Program-made: the position numbers and the translations under genes
Shown: in pieces, positions 12,396 through 23,829 of the stretch
How the letters are laid out: each line of letters opens with the position of its first letter
Position numbering within the stretch: the first letter of the stretch is position 1
Notes under the pieces: model-generated
Told to the model about the DNA's origin: nothing
The model's database searches: none
What the model saw: the letters and a program-made list of their open reading frames with translations, nothing else
Source of the DNA: Siphonodentalium dalli
Lineage: Eukaryota > Mollusca > Scaphopoda > Gadilida > Siphonodentaliidae
Reading direction: 5' to 3'
Assembly: GCA_032622095.1 (NCBI GenBank)
Contig: CP136064.1
Location: forward strand, 273,447,614 to 273,511,613
Length of the DNA stretch: 64,000 nucleotides

Positions 12396-13206
12396 TCAGT
12401 CAGTTGTTTGTGGCCCCGTTGGGGGCGGCACCAGACTTGTGTAGATAATTTCATTTGATATGGAACGCCGCAACAGACTTGTGTATCTGTCATCAGATAT
12501 CTCAGGGGGCATTGGCATATTGCTATAGCTGTGCATAGCAGTGTCTGTTGACACTAGTGGTGGTGGTATGTTTAAAACATCATTGCATGGTAGTGGTGTT
12601 ACTATAGGGGTGTCGGTCATATCCACGTAGTCATCCGATTCTGAAGGCTCTGGTACTAGCTCGAGGTATGCGCCATCGTCTTGTATGATGTCATCTGAGT
12701 TGTATACGACTTCTGTCTGAGCCACGGGTAGAATACAGGCGTCATCGTAGATTATTTCATTTGATATGGAACGCCGCGTGTATCTGTTGCCAGATATCTC
12801 AGGTGGCATCGGAAGATTGCTATAGCTGTGCACAGCAGTGTCTGTTGACACTTGTGGCGGTGGTATGTTGAAAACGTTAGTGCCTGGTAGTGATGTTACT
12901 GTGGGGGTGTCGTTAAGATCCACATAGTCATCCGATTCTGATTGCCCTGGTACTGGCTCGAGGTAAGCACCATCGTCTTGTATGACGTCATCTGAGTTGT
13001 ATACGACTTCTCCTAGCCCCGCCGGTAGACAGCGGGCATAATCGTAGCCACCACCATCAATCGGTTCGACTCTGTCACGCACCTGTTGTTCGTCCACCGG
13101 CGAGGAATAATAATGTATCTGTGACTCGTCTACGCTGGAATGGTAGTGAGCTGCATTGCCGAGTGGCATTTGCCTTGCAGGACGACGACGTCGCCAAATG
13201 ATATAC
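12396..13206 (-). CDS. Terminal exon: tyrosine-rich cytoplasmic tail of a membrane receptor
   Basis: An acceptor (GTCCGATTTCAG) at 13207 opens a frame of about 270 codons to a TGA-type end at 12396. It starts YIIWRRRRPARQ, the end of a membrane helix plus basic stop-transfer residues. A tail with a ~100-residue internal duplication follows (units beginning EVVYNSDD(V/I)IQDDGAYLE), plus a partial third unit. Tyrosine motifs repeat in order: VVYNSD, GAYLE(P/L)V, DDYVD(L/M), HSYSN(L/M)P, NEIIY. YSNL/YSNM fit the Grb2-type pYxN rule and YVDM fits the PI3K YxxM rule, so an SH2-docking signalling tail is inferred. Molluscan EGF-repeat scavenger/engulfment receptors (MEGF/Draper-like) have comparable tails, but no ectodomain exon is in the window, so the family is uncertain. 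The open frame continues upstream into intron to an ATG at 13310, which I do not accept as the start. Confidence 0.7.
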
Positions 13207-13669
13207 CTGAAATCGGACAAGTGGTAAATAACAAGATTATGCGATACCAATATCGTTATTTGGTTTACAATTTTGCCGACAACTTGAGCATCAATGGGAG
13301 ACTCGCACATATACGAGAATGCATTAGCACATGTTTATCGCACAATATCAGGAGGCTCCAGTCATGGAAGGGATAAGACATATCACCAGAGCGTTATATG
13401 GGCAATGCGAATAATTTAGATATTACAGATGTTCAATCTCTGTCCGGGACACTATGAAATGAATATTGCTGTGAATTGCTTTCTGTGAGTAGGGACAGTT
13501 TTTTGTATGGATATTTTTAGAACAATAATGCATTTTGATAACAAATTTAACTTTTAAAACACTTTTATGTGAAAAAGTAGGCGTAACGCCATATGTTTGT
13601 TTTTGGGAACCGAGTGCTAATGTGACGTCAAAACGAGTTTCTTAGAAATGTTGTTGTTGCTGTAGAAAG
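13207..13669. other. Intron / noncoding sequence with a stray cruciform half-motif
   Basis: Presumed intron upstream (minus strand) of the receptor tail. At 13306-13336 the text GACTCGCACATATACGAGAATGCATT is a decayed single arm of the palindrome found in the MITEs at 14.3, 25.3 and 44 kb. Confidence 0.5.
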
Positions 13670-14203
13670 TGGTGGTCACCCCTGGTCAAGTGGTCCTGCT
13701 AATGTCCCATGGTGCGGTTGGGTCCTGCTGAATTTATATGGTGTTGTTGGGGCAAACCGATGATGTTAACAAAAAGTACCGTTATATTTTTTTAATATGT
13801 CTTTTTCGCGGTGTTCCGATAATATGAACATATCCAGGAAAATCCATTATCGTATCAAACATTCAAAAACATATTGCGAAGTATTTTTAATACTGGTTGT
13901 ATTAGTTGTTGAACATCGATTATAATTAAGATGGTTATCCATGTCGTTTTAGAAACACCAGTACAGGCATTATTATATTTTTCAAAAATATATATGTTCT
14001 TGAATGTTTCATGCACAAATTGTTTTTTTTTCTTCTCAAAATCGCTCGGATTAGCCAAACACAGCGAAAATGACACCTTTAGAAAAAAATAACGCTACTT
14101 TTTCGTAACGGCATCAGTTTGCCCTACCCGCATCATAGCACTTTAGCAGGACCACCATCATCATATCATATTAGCAGGACCACTTGACCAGGGGTGGTGC
14201 CAG
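13670..14203. mobile_element. Foldback MITE (~535 bp)
   Basis: Arms are inverted: left has GGTCACCCCTGGTCAAGTGG, TCCTGCTAAT and GGGCAAACCGATG; right has the complements, ending CCACTTGACCAGGGGTGGTG. Pairing extends roughly 140-170 bp into each side around an AT-rich centre. No ORF. Superfamily not assignable from the ends. Confidence 0.7.
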
Positions 14204-14309
14204 GAAGAGATAGAATGTCTTTTAAAATGCATAATCCGAATTAACTAGTCTCAGAATTATTATTTTATGCATCTGAAATAAACGAAAGTTCGGTTAGCAC
14301 CATCGTTAA

Positions 14310-15160
14310 AGATGCATAATCCGAATTAACCCTTTACCCAACAGAACGGCCCTGTGCCAATGCATTCTCTTATATATGCGAGTCGACCATATGTCGCCTC
14401 GCATATATAAGAGAATGCATTGGCTTAACACATATTAAAAATGATAAAATTGTCAAAGAATGTAGAAAAATATTATAAAAAATGTTTAAGAATGTAAGAA
14501 AAAATGGTAAAAAAGATTTGTTTAGGCCAATGCATTCTCTTATATATGCGAGGCGACCTATGGTCGACTCGCATATATAAGAGAATGCATTGGCACAGGG
14601 CATAACTGTAACCATCACAATGTGGTCAATGAACCGGTTCCAATGATATCCATAGTTGTATGGTGTTATTGAGACAGACCGAAGATATTTTAGGCTGTTG
14701 AAGCTTTATTTGGGCGTTTTTGGCCGCTTTTTTGGGTAAAGGGTTAACGCTCACAAATTACTATTTATTTGGCTTCGGTGGTAAACAAAATACTTGATTC
14801 GAGTCGAGGAACCCACTGATCAAAGCTCAAAGTTATCAGATATCGATTTTTGAAATCAGTTATTTCCCGAGATATGTACTTTTTGACGGCCTGGCAAAAA
14901 ATCGTCAAACTGACAGTCTCGGACCAAATTGCAGATGAAGATGGATGTGACTTTGGGTGTTACATATTTGACAATCCAGCCAAATTTCGTTGAACAAAAT
15001 GTTGATAAATAACACTTTTGGGGCAATTTTATACTATAGTTGACAGTGGTTAGTATTATTTTTTGGTACTTAATCGATTATGATAACTCAAGTGGCATGA
15101 CAAGAAATGTTGTTGCTGGAGTCTGATGATATGGGGACCATCGAATCGGATTGAGTACCT
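14310..15160 (+). mobile_element. R1 MITE, copy split by the piggyBac-type element
   Basis: From 14748 the text CGCTCACAAATTACTATTTA, then GGCTTCGGTGG, ACCCACTGATCAAAGCT and ending AATCGGATTGAGTACC follows the R1 order. Its first bases (AATCCGAATTAA) lie left of the TTAA element, which therefore inserted inside R1. No coding capacity. Confidence 0.6.
14330..14743. mobile_element. piggyBac-type MITE, copy 1 (cruciform)
   Basis: Flanked by TTAA (14326-14329 and 14744-14747). Inverted ends CCCTTTACCCAA...TTGGGTAAAGGG match the piggyBac pattern of TTAA target plus CCC-initial termini. Two 69-bp palindromes (14356-14424, 14526-14594) have arms GCCAATGCATTCTCTTATAT plus ATGCGAG and a GTCGACC-type loop. 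There is no transposase, so it is non-autonomous. The second copy is at 25287-25679. Confidence 0.85.
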
Positions 15161-15189
15161 TTAATGGGTTAGTTTTAGTATTGTTATAC

Positions 15190-15262
15190 GGAAAAAAAGT
15201 CATATTGTACACTCGGGAGTCCAATATGACTTTCGGGAGTCCAATATGAGTTTTTCACGGAT
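15190..15262. repeat. Short hairpin
   Basis: GTCATATTG...CACTCGGGAGTCCAATATGAC with a following partial repeat TTCGGGAGTCCAATATGAG. Imperfect inverted and direct repeat. Confidence 0.5.
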
Positions 15263-15409
15263 TATCACGTGACGACTTTTGCTCAATCAGAAATACTGTT
15301 AGTTAAGGGATGGATAATAATATAAAATATAGGCAGTTGATATATGGATGGTTAGCATTGAGAGGACCTTTTTGTTTAAAAACATAATAATATATAGAGG
15401 ATACCTATT

Positions 15410-15529
15410 GTTTTTGAGTGAATACCACCATAATTATTTCATTAGCGACTAGCTGCGGAAATAGCAATTTGATATTGATATTTCCACTGCTAGTCACGAA
15501 CGAAATAATATGGGATTAACTCAAAACAC
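15410..15529. mobile_element. Miniature inverted-repeat element (~120 bp)
   Basis: Left GTTTTTGAGT, CATAATTATTTC and GCGACTAGC pair with right GCTAGTCACGAACGAAATAAT and ACTCAAAAC. No ORF. Confidence 0.6.
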
Positions 15530-15920
15530 CGTATGTGTTCTATTAATTATAAGCTTTAACCATGTCGATAATTATTTTTAATGTATTCATATTCCTTAAT
15601 TAATGCCAAATAACAAGTGTACACAAAATTTCATTTGAAAATTGATTGGTATTGTTCGTCAGCTGATACTCAACGAACCACTTTCAAACGGCGAGAAATT
15701 AGTCGTCCGCTAAAGAAAATAGTTCCCACAAATTATAACTAACAGCGAAAAATAATTATGGACGGATACCAGTTTAATATCCTAAATAACAATAAGATGA
15801 CATTATAATCACGAACTAATAACATTCTTTCAGTTTAAACGAGTCTTTTTTGTATTGTTTTCGTTTCGGTCAAGATTGACATTCTATTTTCATACGTAGC
15901 AGAAAAAATAAATAATTTAC

Positions 15921-16450
15921 AGGGGGGGGGATTGTTTTCCGGGCACGTATGCCGGGGTGGGTGGGTGATCACAAAAAATATTTTCCTGCATGTTTTGTGA
16001 CTGTTTTTGCAATGAGTTTGGCTTAAAACACCTTCGAATAAGTGAAATAATGTAATTCTAACTGCTAAACTGACTGCAGGCAATTATCGTGTTGTATTTT
16101 GTTGCAAATTTTGAAATCCAAGTTGGCCGCTGGCAGCCATTGTTTGTTTGGCCGAATGACCCCAAAATGACTCGTTCATATTTACATGTCAATGTTAACA
16201 TCCATGACAAATAGTATGCACATACATTCATATACATATTCATATTCATATTCATATACAGTGAATTCCCCCCCCCCCCCCGCAAATCTCTGTTTTAGTG
16301 TTAAATGGGGGTTGGTGTCCAAAAATGGTCGGAAAAAAACTGCCGAAAACGGAAACAAACTGGGACGCGGGGTGGGTGGGTCCAAACAAGGGTGAAAAGT
16401 AAAAATCAGCATACGTGCCTGAACAAATTTCCCTACCCCCCCCCCCCTCC
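15921..16450. mobile_element. hAT-like MITE with G-tract ends, copy 1
   Basis: Begins CAGGGGGGGG and GGGCACGTATGCCGGGG, and ends with the complement (ATACGTGCC ... CCCCCCCC). The interior (TGTATTTTGTTGCAAATTTT, GCCGCTGGCAGCCAT, ACATCCATGA) matches the element inserted in the LINE at 50178-50722. Open frames such as 16252-16632 and 16182-16499 are artefacts of the homopolymer-rich ends. I could not define a target duplication for this copy. Confidence 0.75.
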
Positions 16451-17510
16451 CGCTTCCTGTGGAATTTAGAAACACGTTTTGAGTCACAGTCCGAATCATA
16501 AATTCTGCGGATTATTTTGAATAGCCGGCGGAGGACATGCGATGTTGGGTTCGTTCTGCATTTGGTTACTTTGCGAAGAGTTCCGTCGTCCGTTGTCGTT
16601 GATATTCGTTCACTATTAGAGACTGTTCGCAAAATGGGACATGCCTACACCAAGCCCTCTAGCAGAAACATATGTCTCTTTGCCTTATCAGGATTTGAAT
16701 TGTTCACAATTAACATATCTACATTTTAATGACTTTCCCATAATTATCTAAATTGATATTAATTCAACGTATTGTTTCCAACTAATAAACTATTGCAATT
16801 TCACTGAATCAATGTTTCATATTCGTGTCGACTTTCCGGTTATATTGTGTTGTTATACCCCGCGTAACACCCGGGCCCTATACTATAGAATACAATTGTT
16901 GTAATATCAGCGTTAATTTGTGATTTACTAATTTTGCGATACATTTTTGTGTTCTATAGTATTCGACTGAATTTATATCGTAATATCTCTTTCATTGTAG
17001 ATTGAAACTCAATATATGACCATAACTCTTTTTGTGCAAAATACCTTGACATGCAAGGACTTATATGATCTTTTTGGCTAACCATCTATATACCACAATA
17101 CACTTGACCGGAAAATCTTTGCATTTGTTGGAGAAAAGGGGCCTTAAAATTTTCATCTTAACATGTACTCGAGCGCTATATTTTGGTAATATGTAAGAAC
17201 TCGTATTAGAGTTTGACAAAGTACTGGCTAAGCGGGTTCGAAAGTACGGCAATAATACAAGTTTCGTAAAAGTTCAGTATTATATTACAACTGCAAAGGC
17301 TGCATTATTGATTTTTTTTATGCCGTGATCACGACGATTGAGCGTACGGATAATGGTGAGTGGGATTAGCTGGGTACATGTTCTTTGTTATGCGGTACCG
17401 GAATATCAATTTTTAACCCATCATCAGTGGTTTACGCTTAATGGAGTTGAAAGGAGATAGCCATATGTCAGCTACCAAAATTTTAATTAAGAATGGGATT
17501 ATAGAGATAC
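16451..17510. other. Noncoding stretch with a small inverted repeat
   Basis: At 16876-16972 CTATACTATAGAATACAA faces TTGTGTTCTATAGTATTC. Otherwise nothing recognisable; frames 16517-16729 and 17061-17252 lack domains. Confidence 0.45.
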
Positions 17511-18859
17511 TAGTCCGGGAGCTAATAGGGATACCCTTGCACCCCCCCCCCCCCCCATGGGACTTAACTTTACCAAACTCAATTTGTTCCTTATTATGTC
17601 CTTCAACTTTTAAGCAATGTTAACAAGGAAAAATATGTGGCCGTGTAGACTCCAGACAAAATGGCGGTCATCATGGCCGCGGTTTTTCAGACTAGGCCCT
17701 AAGTCAGTTTGATGCAAATTATAGCGGAAAACTCTTCTAAATTGTTTTCAAATGTATATATTTTCGTGAAGCTAAGACATAATGAATGACACTTTTATAG
17801 GGCACAATTGAAACTCCCCATACAAGATGGCCGTCAAAATGGCTGCCGGAGTTGAAAATATGACGTTTTAACAATTATATCTTCTAAATCAGTCCATGCT
17901 GTTTGGAACTGGTTGAGAAATGTGACTTTATTTTGTATTTTGTAGATTAATAGATCATTGGAGCAATGAAATATGCAATTATTGGGATCCTAGCCCCTTC
18001 CGATCCCTCAAAAATTTGATTTTACAGAACACGGTATAAATTTTCACAAAAATACCAATTGGGATTGTAGTCATATTTCAACAAGAAATGAACAAGAAAT
18101 TTATGAATATTCCAACTCATTGGAATGAAAATTATTACTTTGGTTCAAAATGGCTGCAAAATTGGCCTCAACAATATGGAAAATTGTAGATATTGCCCCA
18201 TCGTGCCCTGCAATCGCTTACAAGTTTTGGTTGATGTATATAATTGGCTATCCTGCCTTCTATACATTGAATACTAACATATCTGATGCACCAAGGCTAA
18301 TTGTCACTATTGTCACCACTGACATCACCAGAAATATTGGATTTTTCTCTCGCAAGCGACATAAATATCGGCAAAAAAAATCACTTTTCATGTTTGGATA
18401 ATTTTTTCAAGTAAAATGTAATTATCTTTGGTTTGAAATGTTCTTATAGTTTTTGTCTAACTTAAATGTGTCACACTACGGTGTTCATAGACTAAATTGC
18501 TCAAGATGGCTTCCAAATTTGGTACAAAGTTCATTTTCACATATATCCCGTACATTATTCTCTGCATTTTCGAAAAAGGTAGCAAATTGTGACTCACTTG
18601 GATATTATACGTGCAAATTAATTAACTGACAACTACATTTCTATTCTGGTAAATAGAAATTCATTTCGAAGTTGCAGTATGGAGTTTAGGCGAGAACCTC
18701 TTTTGTGATTCTGGCCATATTGTTGAATAGAAATGGGCAGAACTTTGAAACGGAACTGAGATAAACCATAATATGTGGCTACTATGGCCCATTAGGATAC
18801 CAATTTATCAACTGGATACAGGGTGGATGCCAAGTTGACAGCCAGGGAGTTACTGTATG

Positions 18860-20300
18860 GTCATAGCAGAGGTGAATAGGTATACACGGATTTATTGTAT
18901 GTCATGAATGATGCCAATAGGTATACCAAGCAGTGACTATATGGTTATGAGTGGGATGTCCATGGTAAGATGTATAGGTCTACAAGGAATGGTCATGGTC
19001 ATGTGTGGGGTGAATCGGTATGGATGGAGTGACTGTATGGTGTATGGTTGTGTGTACCCATTACGGGTGTATCGATGTGGCTGTATGGCCATTGGTGTGG
19101 TGTTTGGATATAACGGGAGTAGCTACATGGTCACATGTATGTCGTTTTTATGTATATATGGAATGACTGTAATGTCATGAGTAGGATATACACGTGTACC
19201 GTGTGTGGGCTGTATTGTGACAGGCGGGTATATATGTATACATGTGTTGTCAGTATGATCATGGATGGGTGTGTGGATAAATAGGAAGTGATTTTATGAC
19301 TATGGGTAATGTCTGTGTCATCATGATTGAACGGGTGGGATGTATATTTATATATGTATTATCATTGGTGGGTGCATAGGTATCAGCTGTATAATCATGG
19401 GTGACCGTATGTGAGTATACACTGAGTGGCTGAATTGTCATGTGTGATGTGTATATGCAAGTATGGAAGGTTTGAGTAGTCGTGTGTACGGGTATTGGTA
19501 TATCTGGAAGGACTCTACGGTCATGTGTGGGCTTCATATGTATATATCGCGTAGTTATATGACTATGGGTGTGGCGAATAGGTCTACATGTAGTGACTGT
19601 GTGGTCAATGGTGAGATGAATATGTATACAAGGAGCGACCGTATGATCCTACATGTGGTGAATATGTATATATTGGGTGACTATATGGCCATGTGCCAGG
19701 TGCATAGGAGTATATATGGTGTATATAGTATATTTTGAGTGGCTATTTGGCTATGGTGTGACTAATCGATATACAGGGAGTGACTTATGGCACATGGTGA
19801 GGTGATTATGTATACAAGGATTAACCATGATCATGTATTAATGTTTTGAATAGGTACACATGGTGTGACTATATGGTCATAGGTCAGGTGAAGGAGTATA
19901 TGTGTCATGGGTGAGTGTATGTGTATGAAGCGATTGGCTATATGGCCATTGGTGATGTTCATATGTATACATGGAGTGACATATCGTCATTGTTGTGGTG
20001 TTTATGTATATCTTGAATGTATATTTGGCCATGGTGTGGATAATAAGTATACAGACTATTACAGAGGTGACCGTGTGGCCAACAGTGATGTGGATGAGTA
20101 TACAGTAAGTGACTATTGGTATGGGTCATGTGTAGGAGTATACCAGGCGTGCCTGTATTATGACTCGTGGCTGTATGGTCATTGTGGTGTGTACGGGTAT
20201 AACCAAGTATGGTCATGGGTCAGGTGTAGGTGTATACAGTGGTAATTATAATGTCATGTGTGTGGTAGTTATGTATATTTGGAGTGACTGTGTGGTAATG
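18860..20300 (+). repeat. Minisatellite, left half of foldback core
   Basis: Degenerate ~42-bp units of the type TATACANGGAGTGACTGTATGG, TCATGTGTGGTGNATAGG. Multiple open frames (for example 19907-20245) are repeat artefacts. Confidence 0.85.
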
Positions 20301-20389
20301 GGTGGCTATCGCTTTCCTCCATTGTACATAAACACCATCAATATGGAGAACTCTCTGACATTGGAGAAACACCACACAAATGACAATAT

Positions 20390-21290
20390 AGTCACCCACT
20401 TTATACACGTACACCTGACCCCATGACCATACAGCCATACTCGATTATACCCGTACACACCACGAATGACCACACAACCAGGAGACACAATGCAGAAACA
20501 CCAGATATACCTCTACATCTGACACATGACCATATAGTCACTCCCTGTATACTTACTCACCACATTTAGGATCGTACAGTCACTCCTTGTATACCTATTC
20601 GCCACACGCATAGTCATATAACCACTCAATATATACATATACAGCCCACCTATAACCATAGATTCAATCCAGGTATACATATACACCACACCAATGGCCA
20701 TCCAGCTCTTCCATGTATTCCATATATCACACATGACAATTCAGCCACTCACTGTATACTCATATATGTCATCCATGATCATACAGTTAATCCCTATACA
20801 CCCACCAATGGTAATACATATATAAATATACATCCACCCGTTAACATAAGGGCACTCCCTCTATACGTACACGCTCGCCAATTACCATTCAGCTTACTCC
20901 AGGTATTCATATACACTTCAATCATGATGATACAGTCATTCCACGTAGACCTATACACATAACCACAAAATCACTTCCTATTTATCCACACACCCTATCC
21001 ATGATCATACAGACAGAATATGTATATATACACACACCTGTCACAATACAGCCACACACGTTACACATGTACACACCATCCACCACCTTACAGTCACTCC
21101 ATATATATAAACAACACACATATGACCATTTAGCTACTCTCGTTGTATCCACACACCATATCAATGACCATACATCCACATCGGGTACACCCGTACTGGC
21201 TACACACAATCATACACCGTACATTCACTCCACGTATACTGATTCACCTCACATAAAACCATACAGCCACACCTTGGCTACCTGTACATC
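20390..21290 (-). repeat. Minisatellite, right half of foldback core (inverted)
   Basis: Same units as the left half, read on the opposite strand (CCATACAGTCACTCC, GTATACCTATTCACC). The array resumes for about 120 bp at 22315-22440 beyond the inserted hAT-type MITE. Confidence 0.85.
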
Positions 21291-21294
21291 TCAT

Positions 21295-22314
21295 CAGGGT
21301 TGGGGCGATTACATGCCAATGTAATCGATCACGATTACAATTACTTTTGATTTACATGATGACAATTACGATTACTGATTACATTTTTTTCAATGTAATC
21401 GATTACGATTACAATTACTTTAGTGCAATTGTTAGTTTCCAACCATTTTGATCGCATAGGAATAAATAATGAAATAAATCAAATTAAAATATTAAATAAA
21501 AACATCACTACATAACATTATGTTTAATGTGTATTTATTTTTGTAAATATATTTTTAATATATTTTTTAATTTTCTTACATGCATTGAAACTAATGCATA
21601 CTATGTGTGAAAATATCATTAGAAACAATTATAAATTATTTGCATGTTCTGTTAGATTCAATACCCAACAATAAAAATAACACTAAGATTTATTTGATCA
21701 TCATCCATTCTGTTGATATCCTGATGAGGATTAATTGAGGCTTAACTCCACCAGTGCAGTAAATGACAACCCAGATAATTTGGTCTACCGATGTACATCA
21801 CACCTTCTTTGTTCAGTTAATTAGCCATATTTGGACCAGTGTCACTCTACAGCCTTTGTCTGCAACATTCCCAATAATATTTAATCCTAATTGAAGTTGA
21901 CTAGCCTACTTTATTCATGTTAGAATATTTCATTGTCTGTATCATAAGTTTATTGCCATACTTGCTGTATTCAACATTTCAGCAATTGTGTTATATCTGT
22001 GTCCACTGCCAGAATGTACATAGTGTACCACTAACACAACACATGAAAAAGTACTAACTTTCGGATATGTTGTTTGTATCTGTGCACGCTCCACAGAACT
22101 ACAGTGTGAGACTATGAGTATCAAAGAGCTATACATATGGATATTTTAGTAAAAGTAATCAAACTGTAATCATGATCACAGATACATTTGAAAGTAATCG
22201 ACAAAGATAACGATTACTTGTAATCACGAAATGTCATGATTACTGATTACAGACGATTACTCAAAATTTTGTAATTGATTACTTTGATTACTGATTAAGT
22301 TTACCCCAACCCTG
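21295..22314. mobile_element. Non-autonomous hAT-type element (~1.02 kb)
   Basis: Ends CAGGGTTGGGG / CCCCAACCCTG. Flanks CATCTCAT (21287-21294) and CATCTCAC (22315-22322) form an 8-bp target duplication with one mismatch. Subterminal regions are packed with AATCGATTACGATTACAATT-like repeats. The middle is AT-rich and encodes nothing recognisable. Confidence 0.8.
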
Positions 22315-23395
22315 CATCTCACAATGGACACTCCACTCATAACCATATAGTCACTCCTTGTTTACGTGTTCACATAATTCATGACCATACAATAACTCCC
22401 TGTATACCTATTCACATATGAGCATGCAGTAACTCCCTGGCTGCCATCTTGGCATCCACCCTGTATCCAGTTGATAAATTATTATCCTAATGGGCCAAAA
22501 TAGCCATAGATTATGATTCATCTCAGTTCCTTCATAAATTCTGCCCATTTCCTTTCAACAATATGGCCAGAATCATAACAAGGGTTCTCGGCAAAATTCC
22601 ATACTTTAATTTAAAAACGAATTTGTCATGCCCCATGCGGAACTGGGACAACCAGAATAGAACATATAAACACGTATAATAAGCAAGAATTTTTGCTACC
22701 TTTCGGAAAATGATCTTTTTACCAAATTTGGTTGCCATTTTATAAGCCATCTTGAGGAATTTGGTATATAAACACCGTAGTTGGACACATTTATGATATA
22801 GCAAAACAATAATTACCTTTCATATCAAATATAGTTACATTTTACTTGAAAAAATTAACCAAACATGAAAGGTGATTTTTTGCCGATATGTCAAGTTTGT
22901 GAGAGAAAAATCCAATATTTCTGATGTCAGTGGTGACGATAGTAGCAATTAACCATGGTGCATGAGACATGTTAGTATTCAATGTATATAAGGCAGAATA
23001 GCCTATTGTATACATCAACCACATCTTGTAAGTGATTGCAGGGCACGCTGGTGTAATATATACCATTTTCCATTTTTTTGGCGGCCATTTTGGAGCCATT
23101 TTGGGCCAAAGCAACAATGTTCGTTCCAATGAGTTGGGATATTCATACGTAATGATATGCCTCACTTGCAATACAAAGTTCTGTTCATTTCTTGATGAAA
23201 TGTGGCTAGAATCCCAATTGTGATTTTTTTCGTGAAAGTTTATACCGCATTCTGTAAAATCGAATTTTTGAGGGATCGGAAGGGGCTAGGACCCCAATAA
23301 TGGCATATGTCATTGCTCCGATGATCAGATAATATACAAAATACAAAATAAAGTCACATTTCTCAACCAGTTCTAAACAGCATAAACTGATCTAG

Positions 23396-23456
23396 ATTGG
23401 TTGATTGATTGATTGATTGGGGTTTAACGTATGTCGTTTTAGCAACAAATCCACAT
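23396..23456 (-). mobile_element. 5'-truncated SINE fragment with target duplication
   Basis: ATTGATTGATTGATTGG plus GGTTTAACGT is the 3' tail of the SINE seen at 26.9 and 31.4 kb. It is flanked by perfect 11-bp repeats AACTGATCTAG (23385-23395, 23457-23467). The corresponding point of the left foldback arm lacks it. Confidence 0.75.
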
Positions 23457-23829
23457 AACTGATCTAGAAGATATAAGTGAAAAAACGTCATATTTTCAAC
23501 TACCGGCGGCCATTTTGGCGGACATCATGAATGGGGAGTTTAAATTTGCCCTATAAAAGTGTCATTGTGTCTTAACTTCACGAAAATATATACATTTGTA
23601 TACATTTTACTACAGTTTCCCGCTATAATTTGCATCAAACTGACTAGGGCCTAGTCTGAAAAACGGCGGCCATGATTGCCGCCATATTGTCTGGAGTCTA
23701 CACGGTCACTTTTTTCTTTCTTGTTCTACATTGTTTAAAAGTTGAAGGACATAATAAGAAACAACATGAGTGGGGTGAACTTAAATCCCAGGGGGGGCGC
23801 AACGGTACAACTATTAGCTCCAGGACTAA

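Larger units (their letters stand above)
17511..23829. mobile_element. Giant foldback element (~6.3 kb)
   Basis: The left end TAGTCCGGGAGCTAATAG is matched in inverse orientation by the right end CTATTAGCTCCAGGACTA. Collinear inverted similarity then runs inward for about 1.3 kb on each side. Landmarks include the C-tract, CTTATTATGTCCTTCAACTT, GTGTAGACTCCAGAC, AGACTAGGCCCTA, CCTGCAATC.CTTACAAG and AACTGGATACAGGGTGGATG. The inner part of each arm is a ~42-bp minisatellite that reverses orientation near 20.3-20.4 kb. The right arm is interrupted by a hAT-type MITE (21295-22314) and a SINE fragment (23396-23456). No transposase is seen. The architecture (long inverted arms whose inner part is tandem repeats) recalls FB/TU-type foldback elements. 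Possible target-duplication remnants (ATAGAGA versus ATAGACA) flank it but do not abut cleanly. Confidence 0.8.

Noticed and set aside
16182-16632. 105- and 126-residue minus-strand ORFs
   Set aside because: They cross the C- and G-tracts of the G-tract MITE; the related copy at 50.2-50.7 kb breaks the frames.
18908-21324. Many 70-112-residue ORFs on both strands
   Set aside because: All fall in the ~42-bp minisatellite and differ only by frame; none is conserved beyond the repeat.
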